This document shows, in pieces, positions 46,223-56,286 of a DNA stretch of 64,000 nt (the first letter of the stretch is position 1; each line of letters begins with the position of its first letter). A program made the translations under genes and the position numbers. Location of the stretch: NCBI RefSeq assembly GCF_020510665.1, contig NZ_CP075187.1, forward strand, positions 2,666,001 to 2,730,000, in the 5' to 3' direction. This stretch comes from Dechloromonas denitrificans. GTDB lineage: Bacteria > Pseudomonadota > Gammaproteobacteria > Burkholderiales > Rhodocyclaceae. The notes beneath the pieces were generated by a model that was given only the letters and a program-made list of their open reading frames with translations, was not told the DNA's origin and did no database searches.

Positions 46223-46251
46223 ATTATCGGTGCCAGCCATGCCATGCGCAA
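46223..46251 (-). promoter_or_regulatory. Predicted promoter of dctPQM
   Basis: Minus strand: -35 TTGCGC (46246-46251), 17 bases, -10 GATAAT (46223-46228), about 30 bases before the dctP ATG. The -10 box matches five of six. Confidence 0.4.
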
Positions 46252-46274
46252 TAAAAAGCACCATGCGTAAACGC

Positions 46275-46301
46275 AAAAAAGCCCGGCGAACCGGGCTTTT
46301 T
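46275..46301 (-). terminator. Intrinsic terminator of the cold-shock gene
   Basis: Arms aaaagcccgg (46277-46286) and ccgggctttt (46291-46300) with a four-base loop, followed on the minus strand by six T. It separates the cold-shock gene from dctP. Confidence 0.85.
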
Positions 46302-46324
46302 ACTAGCTTGCGCTATCGCTTGGC

Positions 46325-46531
46325 TTATTCCACCGGGCGAATGTTGGCAGCTTGCTTGCCCTTCGGGCCGGTAACGATGTCGAACGTTACCTTTTGGTTC
46401 TCGGCCAGGCTCTTGAAGCCATTGCCTTGAATTGCGGAGAAGTGAGCGAACAGGTCTTCGCCGCCTTCAGACGGGGAGATGAAGCCGAAGCCTTTAGCGT
46501 CGTTGAACCACTTAACGGTACCATTTGCCAT
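46325..46531 (-). CDS. Cold-shock domain protein (CspA family)
   Basis: 68-residue OB-fold RNA/DNA-binding protein with RNP1 (GFGFIS) and RNP2 (DLFAHF) intact. It acts as an RNA chaperone. The ATG at 46531 has AAGGATG six bases upstream; an in-frame ATG three codons earlier lacks one. The roughly 250 bases upstream are free of genes and include a hairpin near the start, in keeping with the long leaders known for csp mRNAs. Confidence 0.96.
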   Translation of the reverse strand: MANGTVKWFNDAKGFGFISPSEGGEDLFAHFSAIQGNGFKSLAENQKVTFDIVTGPKGKQAANIRPVE

Positions 46532-46562
46532 TTTTAGCATCCTTGGTAAAAAATATACAAGT

Positions 46563-46578
46563 GGGTAACGAATTACCC
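46563..46578 (-). promoter_or_regulatory. Hairpin in the cold-shock gene leader
   Basis: On the minus-strand transcript, GGGUAA-UUCG-UUACCC forms a six-bp stem with a UUCG loop about 32 bases before the ATG. It is followed downstream by a U-rich stretch. A role in temperature-dependent translation is only a guess. Confidence 0.35.
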
Positions 46579-46600
46579 GGGAAATACGAGATCAAGACCG

Positions 46601-46634
46601 AGGAGCTGGCAAACCGAAAAGCTGGCAACTAAAA
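46601..46634. repeat. Short direct repeat in the cold-shock gene leader
   Basis: The 9-mer agctggcaa occurs at 46604-46612 and 46620-46628 with a 16-base period, followed by a similar stretch. No function is apparent. Confidence 0.3.
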
Positions 46635-46744
46635 GCTGCTAGCCGGGTACGGCGTAGGCACAAAACACTGCCTGGAAATCCCGAAGCCCGGAGTATGGGG
46701 CCGTCTTACGAATAATGCAAAGGTATTTTGCCCAACTGGAGCGG

Positions 46745-46766
46745 TCGACCGGGGAAACCCGGTCGA
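46745..46766 (-). terminator. Hairpin downstream of murA
   Basis: A perfect 9-bp stem (tcgaccggg, 46745-46753; cccggtcga, 46758-46766) with a four-base loop begins 21 bases past the murA stop. There is no T run, so it may be a Rho-dependent or RNA-protecting 3' end. Confidence 0.45.
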
Positions 46767-46786
46767 TTCAGCGCAGAAACAACAGC

Positions 46787-48278
<1,492 letters not shown>

Positions 48279-48282
48279 ATTT

Positions 48283-49035
48283 TTAAGCTCTAAGTTTCCA
48301 GCCACGCTTGAGCAGGTTCAACGTCAAAAACGTGACTGCAGCAAAACTGGCTACGACGACTGCGAGACTGGTTTCGGGCGCCACATCGGAGACGCCAAAA
48401 AACCCGTAACGAAAGCCGTCAATCATGTAAAAAACGGGATTGTAATGCGACACACGCAGCCAGAATGTAGGCAATGTGTAAATCGAGTAGAAGACACCTG
48501 AAAGCATGGTCAGCGGCATGATCAGAAAATTCTGGAAGGCAGCCAGCTGATCGAATTTTTCCGACCAGATGCCGGCAATCATGCCCAACGCACCAAACAA
48601 GGCACCGCCAAAGACAGCAAATGCAAGAATCCAGAAGGGGGCCACAACTTTCAACTCGGCAAACCAGATCGTTGCCAGCAAGACCCCCAGACCAACCATC
48701 AAGCCACGAAGCAATGCGGCAAGAACATAAGCCCCGAAAAAGGCACCATAAGGAATCGGCGGCAGCAGGACAAAGACGATCGAGCCCGTGATTTTTGCCT
48801 GAATCAGACTGGAAGATGAATTGGCAAAGGCATTTTGCAATATCTGCATCATGACGAGACCAGGCACCAGGAAAGTTGTATAGCGGACGCCATGCACGAG
48901 TACATGCTCATCAAGGACATGCCCAAAGATCAGCAGGTAGAGCAGCGCCGTCAGCACAGGCGCGCCGACGGTCTGGAAGGCAACCTTCCAGAAACGGAGC
49001 AATTCCTTGTAGAAAAGCGTCCAGAAACCGATCAC
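48283..49035 (-). CDS. ABC-2 type transporter permease (YadH-like)
   Basis: 250 residues with six membrane helices, starting FWTLFYKELLRFWKV with the amphipathic entry helix typical of ABC-2 permeases. It pairs with the ATPase gene upstream (four-base overlap). The substrate is unknown; in this conserved block an envelope component is likely. Confidence 0.93.
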   Translation of the reverse strand: MIGFWTLFYKELLRFWKVAFQTVGAPVLTALLYLLIFGHVLDEHVLVHGVRYTTFLVPGLVMMQILQNAFANSSSSLIQAKITGSIVFVLLPPIPYGAFFGAYVLAALLRGLMVGLGVLLATIWFAELKVVAPFWILAFAVFGGALFGALGMIAGIWSEKFDQLAAFQNFLIMPLTMLSGVFYSIYTLPTFWLRVSHYNPVFYMIDGFRYGFFGVSDVAPETSLAVVVASFAAVTFLTLNLLKRGWKLRA

Positions 49036-49751
49036 TGATTCATCGTCCGGACAAAAACATCTTCCAGCGTTCCACCTGGATGGGCTGCCATCAAGTTGGC
49101 CGTGCTATCGAGCGCAATGAGTCGCCCCTGTTTCATCAGGGCCAGCCGGCCGCAAAGGGCTTCGGCCTCTTCAAGATAGTGGGTCGTCAAAATAATGGTG
49201 TGACCTTCGTTATTCAAGCGACGAACGAATTGCCACAAGCCCTGACGCAATTCAACATCAACGCCTGCGGTCGGCTCATCAAGCACGATGACTGGCGGTT
49301 TATGCACCAGCGCCTGCGCAACCAGCACACGGCGCTTCATGCCACCCGACAGACGACGCATATTCACATCTGCCTTGCCCGTCAAATCAAGGTTTTCGAG
49401 AATCTCATCGATCCAGTCATCATTTTTTCGAATACCGAAATAGCCTGACTGGATTTTGAGCGTTTCACGCACACTGAAAAAGGGATCAAACACCAACTCC
49501 TGCGGCACAACGCCCAACATGCCGCGCGCCAGACGAAAGTCGTCAATGACATCATGCCCAAGCACCTTGATGGTGCCGGAGTCAGGCCGGACAAGACCGG
49601 CCAAAGAAGAGATCAGGGTTGTTTTTCCCGCACCGTTCGGGCCAAGCAGGCCAAAAAACTCCCCTTGCGCGATGTCGAGCGAAATCCCGTCCAGCGCCTT
49701 CAGGGAGCCAAAATGCTTAACGACATCAGTAAAGGAAACTGCAGCGGTCAC
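49032..49751 (-). CDS. ABC transporter ATPase (YadG-like)
   Basis: 239 residues with Walker A GPNGAGKTT, signature RLSGGMKRR, Walker B VIVLDEPT and the switch His in ILTTHY. The GTG at 49751 is used: GAGG lies eight bases upstream and the start follows the mlaB stop by ten bases; a longer frame overlaps mlaB. It energises the neighbouring permease. Confidence 0.94.
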   Translation of the reverse strand: MTAAVSFTDVVKHFGSLKALDGISLDIAQGEFFGLLGPNGAGKTTLISSLAGLVRPDSGTIKVLGHDVIDDFRLARGMLGVVPQELVFDPFFSVRETLKIQSGYFGIRKNDDWIDEILENLDLTGKADVNMRRLSGGMKRRVLVAQALVHKPPVIVLDEPTAGVDVELRQGLWQFVRRLNNEGHTIILTTHYLEEAEALCGRLALMKQGRLIALDSTANLMAAHPGGTLEDVFVRTMNQ

Positions 49752-49761
49752 AGCAACGCCC

Positions 49762-50043
49762 TCAAGCGAGGGGCAGCAGTTCGGCAACGCCGTACAGCTC
49801 AGCCAGCGAACGAACTCCGGCCGGAATATTGGCAAATCGAACGGTCGACCGCGACAATTCAGCCGCCCGCAACCAGCCGAGCATAACGGCTAAAGCCGAC
49901 GAATCCGCTTCCCTCACTTCGGCAAAGTCGAAAACATCTTCCCCGGCCTGCAAAGCAGAACGGCCTGCTTCAAGCAGGCCGCGCGCATTGGCCATGACAA
50001 GGGGCACCTTGACCACAAGGCGCCCGGCCTGACGTTCGATCAT
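49762..50043 (-). CDS. mlaB: STAS-domain protein MlaB
   Basis: 93 residues with a STAS fold and the ADSSALAVML segment that carries the conserved Ser/Thr. MlaB binds the MlaF ATPase and stabilises the MlaFEDB complex. Its start overlaps the mlaC stop by four bases. Confidence 0.93.
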   Translation of the reverse strand: MIERQAGRLVVKVPLVMANARGLLEAGRSALQAGEDVFDFAEVREADSSALAVMLGWLRAAELSRSTVRFANIPAGVRSLAELYGVAELLPLA

Positions 50044-50663
50044 TTCTTATCCGCCTTGCCCTGGCCGGACTCCAAGGATTTGTTTTTGGCTGAAATCGTC
50101 GAAATCAAACCATCCAGTCCGCCATTGCGTACTTCTTGAGCGAACTGATCGCGGTAGTTCGTCACCAGACTGATCCCAGCCACCGTCATGTCGTAAACTT
50201 TCCAGCCGGCATCGAGCTTTTCCAGACTGTAGTCAATCTGAACGGGTTTACTACCCGGCTGAAGCACTTCGGTCCGAACCAGAACATCGGTCTCGCCAGC
50301 AGCCATTTTGAATGGCTTGTAGACCAGTTTCTGGTTTTTATAGCCAGTCAGTGCATTGGCATAGGTACGCACCAGCAGGGTCTTGAATTCTGCCGCCAAC
50401 TGCTGCTGCTGCTGGGCATTGGCTTTTTTCCAGTCCTTGCCAACAGCCAGGGCTGTCATGTGCTGAAAATTGAAATGCGGCAATACCTTTTTCTCGACGA
50501 GGTCGATTACCTTCTGGGTGTTGCCACTCTGGATATCCTTGTCGGACCGGATAATCTCGAGGACTTCAGACGAGACTTGCTGGACCAGCACATCGGGAGC
50601 CTCCTGCGCCAGGACGGAGGTCGCAAAAAACACGGAGGCAACAAAAGCAAAAACTTTTTTCAT
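50040..50663 (-). CDS. mlaC: Periplasmic phospholipid shuttle MlaC
   Basis: 207 residues with a cleavable signal peptide (to about SVLAQ). The MlaC/Ttg2D fold is seen in HFNFQHMTALAVGKDW and the later YRDQFAQEV. It carries phospholipids between MlaA in the outer membrane and MlaFEDB. The ATG at 50663 opens a clean signal peptide; a GTG three codons upstream is an alternative. Confidence 0.95.
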   Translation of the reverse strand: MKKVFAFVASVFFATSVLAQEAPDVLVQQVSSEVLEIIRSDKDIQSGNTQKVIDLVEKKVLPHFNFQHMTALAVGKDWKKANAQQQQQLAAEFKTLLVRTYANALTGYKNQKLVYKPFKMAAGETDVLVRTEVLQPGSKPVQIDYSLEKLDAGWKVYDMTVAGISLVTNYRDQFAQEVRNGGLDGLISTISAKNKSLESGQGKADKK

Positions 50664-50681
50664 GGTGTTCACAATGGAGAA

Positions 50682-51407
50682 TCAATCTTCCAGGCGCGGC
50701 GGGCGGCCATCAAAAATCTGGTTGCGGCGACGTTGCAGGTAAGCGTCACGAATATAGGCATATTTATCCAGCGCCGCCTCATCGATGACTTTATCTGCCG
50801 GCAAAAGGCTGGCACGGATATCAACGAAACGAGCCGCCACCATGCTGTTGCGCGAGGCAATCGGACGAACGCGCCACACCGGATCAGCATAAGAGTCGAT
50901 GCCCCAGCCAGCAGTATCACGCACCGTACGGGGGCCGAGAATTGGCCAGAACAGGTAACCGCCATCACCAACACCCCAAACAGCCAGCGTCTGTCCGGCA
51001 TCTTCATCGTGCTTTTCCAGGCCAAGCTCGCTGGCAACATCAAACAAGCCGAAGATACCTACCGTCGAATTGATCAGCAGACGGCTGACATCAATGCCGG
51101 CATCGCCAAACTTGCCTTGCAGGGCGCTATTGACGCCAATCCACAAGTCCGCGGTATTGCCAAAGAAATTACCGAGCCCAGCCTTGACCGGCAAGGGAAC
51201 AGCCTTGTCGTAGACCTGAGCAACGGGCTTGGCAGCGTATTTATCAACCGCTTCGTTCACAGAGAACATCGTGCGGTTAAATCCTTCATACGGATCACGC
51301 GGGTTAGCTTCAGCCGCCACCTCGGCAGACAAAATCAAAGCGAGAGCGGCACCCGCCATCAGCTTGCCGACCCCACGAGCACTTAATGCCTTGAGCATCA
51401 CCGTCAT
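50682..51407 (-). CDS. mlaA: MlaA/VacJ family protein (without lipobox cysteine)
   Basis: 241 residues. It shows the conserved NPRDPYEGFNRTMF start and WPILGPRTVRDTAG core of the outer-membrane lipid-transport component. Normal MlaA is a lipoprotein, but here the signal peptide runs SAEVAAEANP with no Cys, and the protein contains no Cys at all. It may therefore be released by signal peptidase I or anchored otherwise. It overlaps mlaD by four bases and lies between mlaD and mlaC. Confidence 0.94.
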   Translation of the reverse strand: MTVMLKALSARGVGKLMAGAALALILSAEVAAEANPRDPYEGFNRTMFSVNEAVDKYAAKPVAQVYDKAVPLPVKAGLGNFFGNTADLWIGVNSALQGKFGDAGIDVSRLLINSTVGIFGLFDVASELGLEKHDEDAGQTLAVWGVGDGGYLFWPILGPRTVRDTAGWGIDSYADPVWRVRPIASRNSMVAARFVDIRASLLPADKVIDEAALDKYAYIRDAYLQRRRNQIFDGRPPRLED

Positions 51408-51874
51408 TTTTTATCCTGTCCGTCTGCTGCCTTGCTGAATAGAAATTGGCTAATCAATTTTTCAAGTACCACGGCCGACTGTGTTTTCTTGATTGTATCG
51501 CCCGCCTGCAACATTTTTTCCTCACCGCCAACATCAAACCCGATGTACTGCTCGCCGAGCAGGCCTGCGGTATAAATCGAGGCAAACGTATCCTTGGGAA
51601 ACTGATAGCGGCCACCAATTTCCATCGTCACGACCGCTTCGTAAGTCGCTGGATCAAAACGTATATCGGAAATGCGCCCGACCAGCACGCCGGCACTTTT
51701 AACCGGGCCACGCACTTTCAGGCCGCCAATATTATCAAACTTGGCTTGGAGGACGTAGGTTTCCGACAAGTGCGAGGAGGACAAATTGCCGACCTTCAAA
51801 GCCAGGAACATGAGCGCGACAATACCAATAGCGACAAAAAAACCGACCCAGAGGTCTAGTACGGTACGTTTCAT
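51404..51874 (-). CDS. mlaD: MCE-domain protein MlaD
   Basis: 156 residues: an N-terminal membrane anchor (about 7-27) and one MCE domain (about 38-115, starting YVLQAKFDNIGGLKVRGPVK). Hexamers form the periplasmic ring of the phospholipid transporter. The end of mlaE and the start of mlaD share one base. Confidence 0.96.
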   Translation of the reverse strand: MKRTVLDLWVGFFVAIGIVALMFLALKVGNLSSSHLSETYVLQAKFDNIGGLKVRGPVKSAGVLVGRISDIRFDPATYEAVVTMEIGGRYQFPKDTFASIYTAGLLGEQYIGFDVGGEEKMLQAGDTIKKTQSAVVLEKLISQFLFSKAADGQDKK

Positions 51875-52665
51875 TAAGCTCCCCGGAACATGAACGAAGT
51901 GAGTACGAAATCGAGCGCCAGAATGGTCAGGGCGGAAGTCACCACAGTACGGGTGATTGCCCGGGAAACCCCTTCGGCGGTCGGCACGGAATCGTAACCT
52001 TCGAAAACGGCAATCAGCGAAACCGCGATGCCAAAAACAAAACTCTTGATGACGCCATTGAGCACGTCATAACGCCAATCGACACCAGACTGCATCTGCG
52101 ACCAGAAAGCGCCATCGTCGACACCGATGAACACCACGCCAATCAGCCAGCCCCCCAGCACCCCCATGGCAGAAAACAGGGCTGCCAGCAACGGCATGGA
52201 AATCACGCCGCCCCAAAACCGAGGAGCCACAACGCGCGCAATCGGATTGACCGCCATCATGTCCATTGCCTTGAGTTGCTCGGTCGCTTTCATCAAGCCG
52301 ATCTCGGCCGTGACGGAAGAGCCGGCCCGCGAAGCAAACAGCAAGCCGGCGACAACCGGGCCAAGCTCACGTGTCAAGGACAGTGCCACCAGAACACCAA
52401 GCGCTTCCGTTGAACCATAGCGCTGCAAGGTTTCATACCCCTGCAAACCCAGCACCAAGCCGACGAACAACCCGGAAACCATGATGATCAGCAGAGACAG
52501 CACCCCGCTGAAATAAATTTCCCGCAGGGTCAGCGGCAGGCGCAAAAAGGAGGCCCCGGAGTAGCGCAGGATGGCAACCAAAAAGCGCGCGGCAAAACCA
52601 AGTCGCCAGATGCGCTCAATAACGGCATGCCCCAGCTTGCGGAAAGGAAGCAGCAAATCAGGCAT
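51874..52665 (-). CDS. mlaE: Phospholipid transporter permease MlaE
   Basis: 263 residues with five or six membrane helices and the MlaE signatures LGPVVAGLLFASRAGSSVTAE and EGYDS near the C terminus. It moves phospholipids with MlaF. Overlaps mlaF by eight bases. Confidence 0.97.
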   Translation of the reverse strand: MPDLLLPFRKLGHAVIERIWRLGFAARFLVAILRYSGASFLRLPLTLREIYFSGVLSLLIIMVSGLFVGLVLGLQGYETLQRYGSTEALGVLVALSLTRELGPVVAGLLFASRAGSSVTAEIGLMKATEQLKAMDMMAVNPIARVVAPRFWGGVISMPLLAALFSAMGVLGGWLIGVVFIGVDDGAFWSQMQSGVDWRYDVLNGVIKSFVFGIAVSLIAVFEGYDSVPTAEGVSRAITRTVVTSALTILALDFVLTSFMFRGA

Positions 52666-53470
52666 GCTTCACCCCGCGCAGAAATTCATGGCGAACAACT
52701 GGCGCCGGGTAATCGAAGTGGACAGGCCCATCAACTTCGGCATGCACGAACTGATGAACAAATGGATCCTGCGAGGCGCGAATTTGATCGGGCGTCCCTT
52801 CGGCAACAATCTGCCCACCTGAAACAAAGTAAATATAATCAACGATCTGAAGCGACTCCTGAACATCGTGAGTCACCATGATCGAGGTCGCGCCGAGCGC
52901 GTCATTCAGCTTCCGGATCAATTGCCCGATGACACCCAGCGCAATGGGGTCCAGGCCGGTAAAGGGCTCGTCGTACATGACCAGCATCGGGTCGAGTGCA
53001 ACCGCCCGAGCCAAGGCAACACGCCGGGCCATTCCCCCAGAAAGCTCGCCGGGCATCAGCTTATGAGCCCCGCGCAGCCCGACGGCCTCAAGCTTCATCA
53101 ACACCAGGTCGCGAATCATTTCGTCCGACAAATCCGTGTGCTCGCGCAACGGAAAAGCCACGTTGTCGAACACGGACATATCGGTAAACAGGGCCCCGAA
53201 CTGGAAAAGCATCCCCATGCGGCGGCGCAACCCATAAAGCTCTTTTTGAGTCATTTCGCAAACACGATTGTGTTCGAGAAGAACACGGCCGCCGGTCGGC
53301 TTCAACTGCCCGCCAATACACTGCAAAAGCGTGGTTTTGCCACAACCGGACCCGCCCATGATGGCGACGACCTTGCCGCGAGGAATCTTCATGTTGATTC
53401 CCTGCAGGATGGGCCGACCATCATAGTCGAAGCGTAGGTCTTCTATATCGACCAGGATGTCGTTGGACAA
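52658..53470 (-). CDS. mlaF: Phospholipid transporter ATPase MlaF
   Basis: 270 residues with Walker A GGSGCGKTT, the ABC signature ELSGGMARR and Walker B VMYDEPFTGLDP. The start is TTG at 53470, with AAGGGA about eight bases upstream. First gene of mlaFEDACB; the rest of the conserved block follows on the same strand down to murA. Confidence 0.96.
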   Translation of the reverse strand: MSNDILVDIEDLRFDYDGRPILQGINMKIPRGKVVAIMGGSGCGKTTLLQCIGGQLKPTGGRVLLEHNRVCEMTQKELYGLRRRMGMLFQFGALFTDMSVFDNVAFPLREHTDLSDEMIRDLVLMKLEAVGLRGAHKLMPGELSGGMARRVALARAVALDPMLVMYDEPFTGLDPIALGVIGQLIRKLNDALGATSIMVTHDVQESLQIVDYIYFVSGGQIVAEGTPDQIRASQDPFVHQFVHAEVDGPVHFDYPAPVVRHEFLRGVKHA

Positions 53471-53705
53471 AACGGGGTCCCTTGAAAAAAGTCGTGCGAT
53501 TTTACCAGATTAGCTCCCCGCTCAGCCGGCTGCTGCTGCAATTGCCAACTTTTCCATTTGGAATGTTGCGCCCACGCCAGCACAGCCAAGTCACCCGAAA
53601 CGGCAGCCAAGCGTATCTCCCTACAAAAAATTACAAACAATCTGCAAACACCCCTCATAAAATGCCAAACAAATATACCAGTGGGCTAAAAGAGGAACAA
53701 AACCA

Positions 53706-55529
53706 GTGCGCGTGCAATTGTTCATCATTTCATCCATCCCGCTGTTACTGATTGCGTGTAGCACGCCTGTCGTACACGATCGGGTGCCAGGGCACCTGAA
53801 TCCCGCAAGCACCACACAAATCATCCCAGGCAATATTCCAAGCCCGGTACTGAACAATTTGCCACCACCTGTGAACTCTGCCGCACAGACAAACAAGGCC
53901 GAAACCTACAGTGTCGTGGTCAACAACATTCAAGCGCGGGATTTGCTGTTTGCCCTGGCGCGCGATGCAAAAATCAACGTCGACATTCACCCTGGCATAT
54001 CGGGGACGCTAAGCCTCAACGCCATCGATCAAACCCTGCCGCAACTTCTACAGCGAATCGCCAGGCAAGTTGATATTCGCTTCGAATTTGATGGGGACAA
54101 TATTTCGGTGATGCCAGATTCACCGTTTCTCAGGCATTACACCGTTGACTACGTCAATATGGCGCGCAATGTCAGCGGGACGATCTCGACCAACACGCAG
54201 ATTTCAACGGCGGGAAACATGCCGGGTGCGGCGACGGGCGGCAGTGCGGGAAATATATCCAATACGCGGATCGACAATAGCGCCAAGAATATTTTCTGGG
54301 AGTCGCTGGAAAAAAACATCAAGGACATCCTGCGGGAAACCGACAAGACATTGCCCGAGGGCAGCAGCGAAACAGTCATTGAACAAACCGATAGCAGAAA
54401 CTCGACAGGGCCGCAGCCCCAGCCTCCCAACAACCCTCGAACACACCGCCCCGCAGCCAACACCGTCCAACAAACATCGCCAGTCCCCAGTTCATCACAG
54501 ACTGCCGCCAACTCAACCATCCGGCGCAACACGTTTCGCGAAGCCGCCGCCGTTATTCTGAATGCCGAAAGTGGCGTCATCACCGTCCGTGCCACCCAGC
54601 GGCAACACGAAAAAATACAGGAATTCATCGACCGGGTAGTTCATGCCGCCCGCCGTCAAGTCATGATCGAAACGACGATTGTCGAGGTCGAACTGTCCGA
54701 TGGCTTCAAACAAGGCATCGACTGGAGCCGCTTTCGCGCGGACGACTCCGGCTTCTCCATCACCCGGCCGGCCAACGGGAGTGTTGCTGATTCGGCCAAC
54801 ACGGCATTCAGCCTGATTTTGCGGCAACTCAACAAGCCGCTCAATCTCGTCGCCGCAGTCAATCTTCTCGAATCGTTCGGTACGACCAAGGTGCTCTCCA
54901 GCCCTCGCTTATCGGTACTCAATAACCAAACGGCGCTACTCAAGGTTGTTGAAAGCATTGTGTACTTCAACGTCAAATCCGACACGACCACATCAGCCAA
55001 TGTTGGCACCACGACCGCCGTCACAACCACGCCGCAATCGGTCTCGGTTGGTCTGGTGATGGCCGTCACGCCGCAAATCAGTGAATCCGGAACGGTGATC
55101 ATCAATATCCGGCCAACCATTTCCAGCGTTTCCGACTGGAAGGAAGACCCCAATCCATCGAACAAAGCAGCCGGCGTCCAGAATCTTGTCCCACAAATCC
55201 GTACCCGCGAAGTCGAGTCGGTGATGCGCGTGACAAGCGGGGACATTGCCGTATTAGGCGGTTTGATGGAGGACGGTATCAGTTACAACACCGGCCGGAT
55301 TCCCTTGCTCGGACAAATACCGCTGGCTGGAGAGCTGCTTACCAAGCGCGACAACAGTTCCCGAAAGTCCGAACTGGTCATTTTTCTAAGGCCCGTCGTC
55401 ATCAAGGAAGCCAGTCTCGAAGGGGACTACCGCTCGCTGAAAGACCGCCTGCCTGGACCAGGGATGTTTTCGCCTGGATTTTCGGCACACAGCATCACCG
55501 GCCTTCCCGAGGCAAGCAGACATCCATGA
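53706..55529 (+). CDS. mshL: MSHA-type pilus secretin (MshL-like, lipoprotein)
   Basis: 607 residues from a GTG with GAGGA upstream. It has a lipoprotein signal (LLIAC, Cys18), an STN-like domain (about 60-140), a Pro/Ser/Asn-rich linker, and a secretin domain from about 320 on, ending in VLGGLMEDG and LVIFLRPVV. It should form the outer-membrane pore for the pilus. The MshM ATPase gene that often follows mshL is missing here. Confidence 0.93.
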   Translation: MRVQLFIISSIPLLLIACSTPVVHDRVPGHLNPASTTQIIPGNIPSPVLNNLPPPVNSAAQTNKAETYSVVVNNIQARDLLFALARDAKINVDIHPGISGTLSLNAIDQTLPQLLQRIARQVDIRFEFDGDNISVMPDSPFLRHYTVDYVNMARNVSGTISTNTQISTAGNMPGAATGGSAGNISNTRIDNSAKNIFWESLEKNIKDILRETDKTLPEGSSETVIEQTDSRNSTGPQPQPPNNPRTHRPAANTVQQTSPVPSSSQTAANSTIRRNTFREAAAVILNAESGVITVRATQRQHEKIQEFIDRVVHAARRQVMIETTIVEVELSDGFKQGIDWSRFRADDSGFSITRPANGSVADSANTAFSLILRQLNKPLNLVAAVNLLESFGTTKVLSSPRLSVLNNQTALLKVVESIVYFNVKSDTTTSANVGTTTAVTTTPQSVSVGLVMAVTPQISESGTVIINIRPTISSVSDWKEDPNPSNKAAGVQNLVPQIRTREVESVMRVTSGDIAVLGGLMEDGISYNTGRIPLLGQIPLAGELLTKRDNSSRKSELVIFLRPVVIKEASLEGDYRSLKDRLPGPGMFSPGFSAHSITGLPEASRHP

Positions 55530-55551
55530 CATTTCCCCCGAACAAGCGATC

Positions 55552-56286
55552 ATGAGGTTCTTGATAATGATTATCGTAGCACTCCTCATCCCGGCCCTGG
55601 CGATGGCCGGAAGTCTTGGCAATCCCCCGAAAGGGCTGGCTTCGAATCACGACCAAGGTACGCCACATCAAGCCAAGCCGACTGATAAAAACATCGGAGC
55701 AGGAGCACTTGTTTGCCAGCCCCTCGCTGAGCCAGAAAAACCGGACGAACTTGACTTGGTGCAGTTGGCGTATCAGAAGCAGTCGGCCAAGGATCCCAAC
55801 AACACGGACATTCTTCTTGCTCTCGCGACCATTGCTGAAAGAAAAAACCGGCCCGATGCGGCAGAGAAACTCCGGCGACAGGCGCAACAGGCCAACCCTC
55901 AATCTCCAGCAGTCATTGCCAGCGTTATCGGTTCACTCAAAGGCGGCGTCATGCGCCGCGAAGCAGAAAGCCATCTCAGAACCTGGCTGGCAGCTCATCC
56001 ACGCTCAGCCGCCCTGCACTTTACCCTGGGAAATCTGATGGCCGGAGAAGGGCGCTGGGATGAAGCCGAACTAGCCTATTTCAATGCCGTCGCCAATGAA
56101 TCAGGCAACCCGGACTTTCTCTTCAACCTGGCCATCAGTCTTGACCGGCTAAGGCAGTACCGCCTCGCCATTCAGCATTATCGACTGGCACTGGAAGCTT
56201 CAGACAAGCGTCTCGCCGGGTTTGATATTGCCCAGACCAGACTTCGCCTGATCGAGTTGCAACAAGTCCTGTCGGATACGCGATGA
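55552..56286 (+). CDS. TPR protein of the MSHA-like pilus operon (MshN-like)
   Basis: 244 residues with an N-terminal export signal (about 1-20) and TPR-like repeats (about 70-235), matching the position and type of MshN, a scaffolding factor in pilus assembly. It lies between the secretin and ATPase genes and overlaps the latter by four bases. No clear Shine-Dalgarno. Confidence 0.75.
   Translation: MRFLIMIIVALLIPALAMAGSLGNPPKGLASNHDQGTPHQAKPTDKNIGAGALVCQPLAEPEKPDELDLVQLAYQKQSAKDPNNTDILLALATIAERKNRPDAAEKLRRQAQQANPQSPAVIASVIGSLKGGVMRREAESHLRTWLAAHPRSAALHFTLGNLMAGEGRWDEAELAYFNAVANESGNPDFLFNLAISLDRLRQYRLAIQHYRLALEASDKRLAGFDIAQTRLRLIELQQVLSDTR

Noticed and set aside
46205..46235. TGGCAC ... TTGC pattern before dctP, as in sigma-54 dct promoters
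   Set aside because: The GG and GC are 14 bases apart instead of 10, so it does not fit; a sigma-70-like pair is better.
53482..53751. Small open frames in the mlaF-mshL gap
   Set aside because: No ribosome-binding site, no recognisable motif and overlap with the secretin start; the gap more likely holds the divergent promoters, though I could not fix them with confidence.
55563..55581. Fur-box-like sequence (gataatgattatc) in the TPR gene of the pilus operon
   Set aside because: It lies inside the first codons of the gene, encodes the signal peptide helix, and its second half departs from the consensus.
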